A stretch of DNA of 39,009 nt from Alphaproteobacteria bacterium (GTDB lineage: Bacteria; Pseudomonadota; Alphaproteobacteria; UBA8366): positions 1 through 39,009 of the forward strand of contig WHUA01000022.1 in NCBI GenBank assembly GCA_009377445.1. Direction: 5' to 3'. Position 1 is the stretch's first letter; each line of letters starts with the position of its first letter. The notes under the pieces were generated by a model. The model made no database searches. It saw only the letters and a program-made list of their open reading frames with translations, and was not told where the DNA came from. The position numbers and the translations under genes are program-made. This document shows positions 38,987 to 39,009 of this stretch, one piece after another.

Positions 38987-39009
38987 TGGCGACCCCAACG
39001 GGATTCGAA
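38987..39009 (-). tRNA. 3' end of a tRNA gene, cut by the window edge
   Basis: On the minus strand the last 23 bases read TTCGAAT - CCCGT - TGGGGTC - G - CCA: the T loop, 3' side of the T stem, 3' side of the acceptor stem, discriminator G and an encoded CCA. The acceptor should therefore begin GACCCCA. The anticodon lies outside the window. From memory the 3' end resembles alphaproteobacterial tRNA-Glu, but this is a guess. Confidence 0.75.

Overview
The window is a GC-rich bacterial segment, by eye about two thirds G+C, with dense short-spaced genes on both strands. Gene content points to an alphaproteobacterium, most likely a Rhodospirillales-like lineage (inference from families, not from a marker gene). 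The pointers are two PAS_5-type proteins, a receiver with a GPDRRRR tail, an Rrf2/NsrR-type regulator with a truncated globin, a TTAA-N7-TTAA (CtrA-type) site, and many CaiB/BaiF, TauD and luciferase-like oxidoreductase genes. It opens on three exact 60-bp tandem repeats at base 1 and closes inside a tRNA gene, so it may be a whole contig broken at repeats. I see no prophage, insertion sequence, CRISPR array or rRNA.

Layout. 1-5.8 kb: tandem repeats; a minus-strand set (HupE-like permease, unknown membrane protein, NHL propeller); then plus-strand FMN hydroxyacid dehydrogenase, a ferredoxin-like-fold protein and a luciferase-like oxidoreductase. 5.8-9.4 kb: hairpin repeats, a PAS_5 protein, a pseudo-receiver-PilZ protein, a pseudo-receiver LuxR regulator with very AT-rich upstream DNA, and a secreted VWA-type protein. 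9.4-15.2 kb: GntR/FCD regulator with a second luciferase-like oxidoreductase, an amine-oxidase-like flavoprotein, a secreted DUF4412-like protein and a TauD-type dioxygenase. 15.3-18.2 kb: a canonical single-domain receiver, a small protein kinase preceded by a chain of overlapping minigenes, a second pseudo-receiver LuxR regulator and an orphan Flp pilin. 18.3-25.6 kb: TauD dioxygenase, CoA-transferase, a PAS_5 protein with a CtrA-type site, an oxaloacetate decarboxylase-like enzyme, nitroreductase, a 47-residue secreted peptide and two MDR oxidoreductases. 25.7-30.8 kb: RND efflux pump and adaptor, GreB. 30.9-36.2 kb: PhyH dioxygenase, formyl-CoA-transferase-like enzyme and a convergent tripartite tricarboxylate transporter. 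36.4-39 kb: a divergent NO/redox-type module (helical DUF protein, Rrf2 regulator, group III truncated globin), two hypothetical proteins and the 3' end of a tRNA.

How the genes fit together. Much of the window is a generalist catabolic repertoire: uptake of organic acids (TctABC), CoA activation (two CaiB/BaiF enzymes), 2-oxoglutarate-dependent oxygenases (two TauD, one PhyH), flavin oxidoreductases and efflux. The most unusual part is regulatory. Three proteins (two LuxR-type, one PilZ) share an N-terminal receiver-like domain in which the acidic pair is replaced by Gly-Gly at residues 10-11 and the other phosphorylation residues are lost. They lie among unusually AT-rich promoters, next to PAS, kinase and pilin genes. 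A second theme is structured repeats: a paired-hairpin family whose stems vary while staying self-complementary, a 60-bp hairpin unit found just after stop codons, and several long palindromes between genes.
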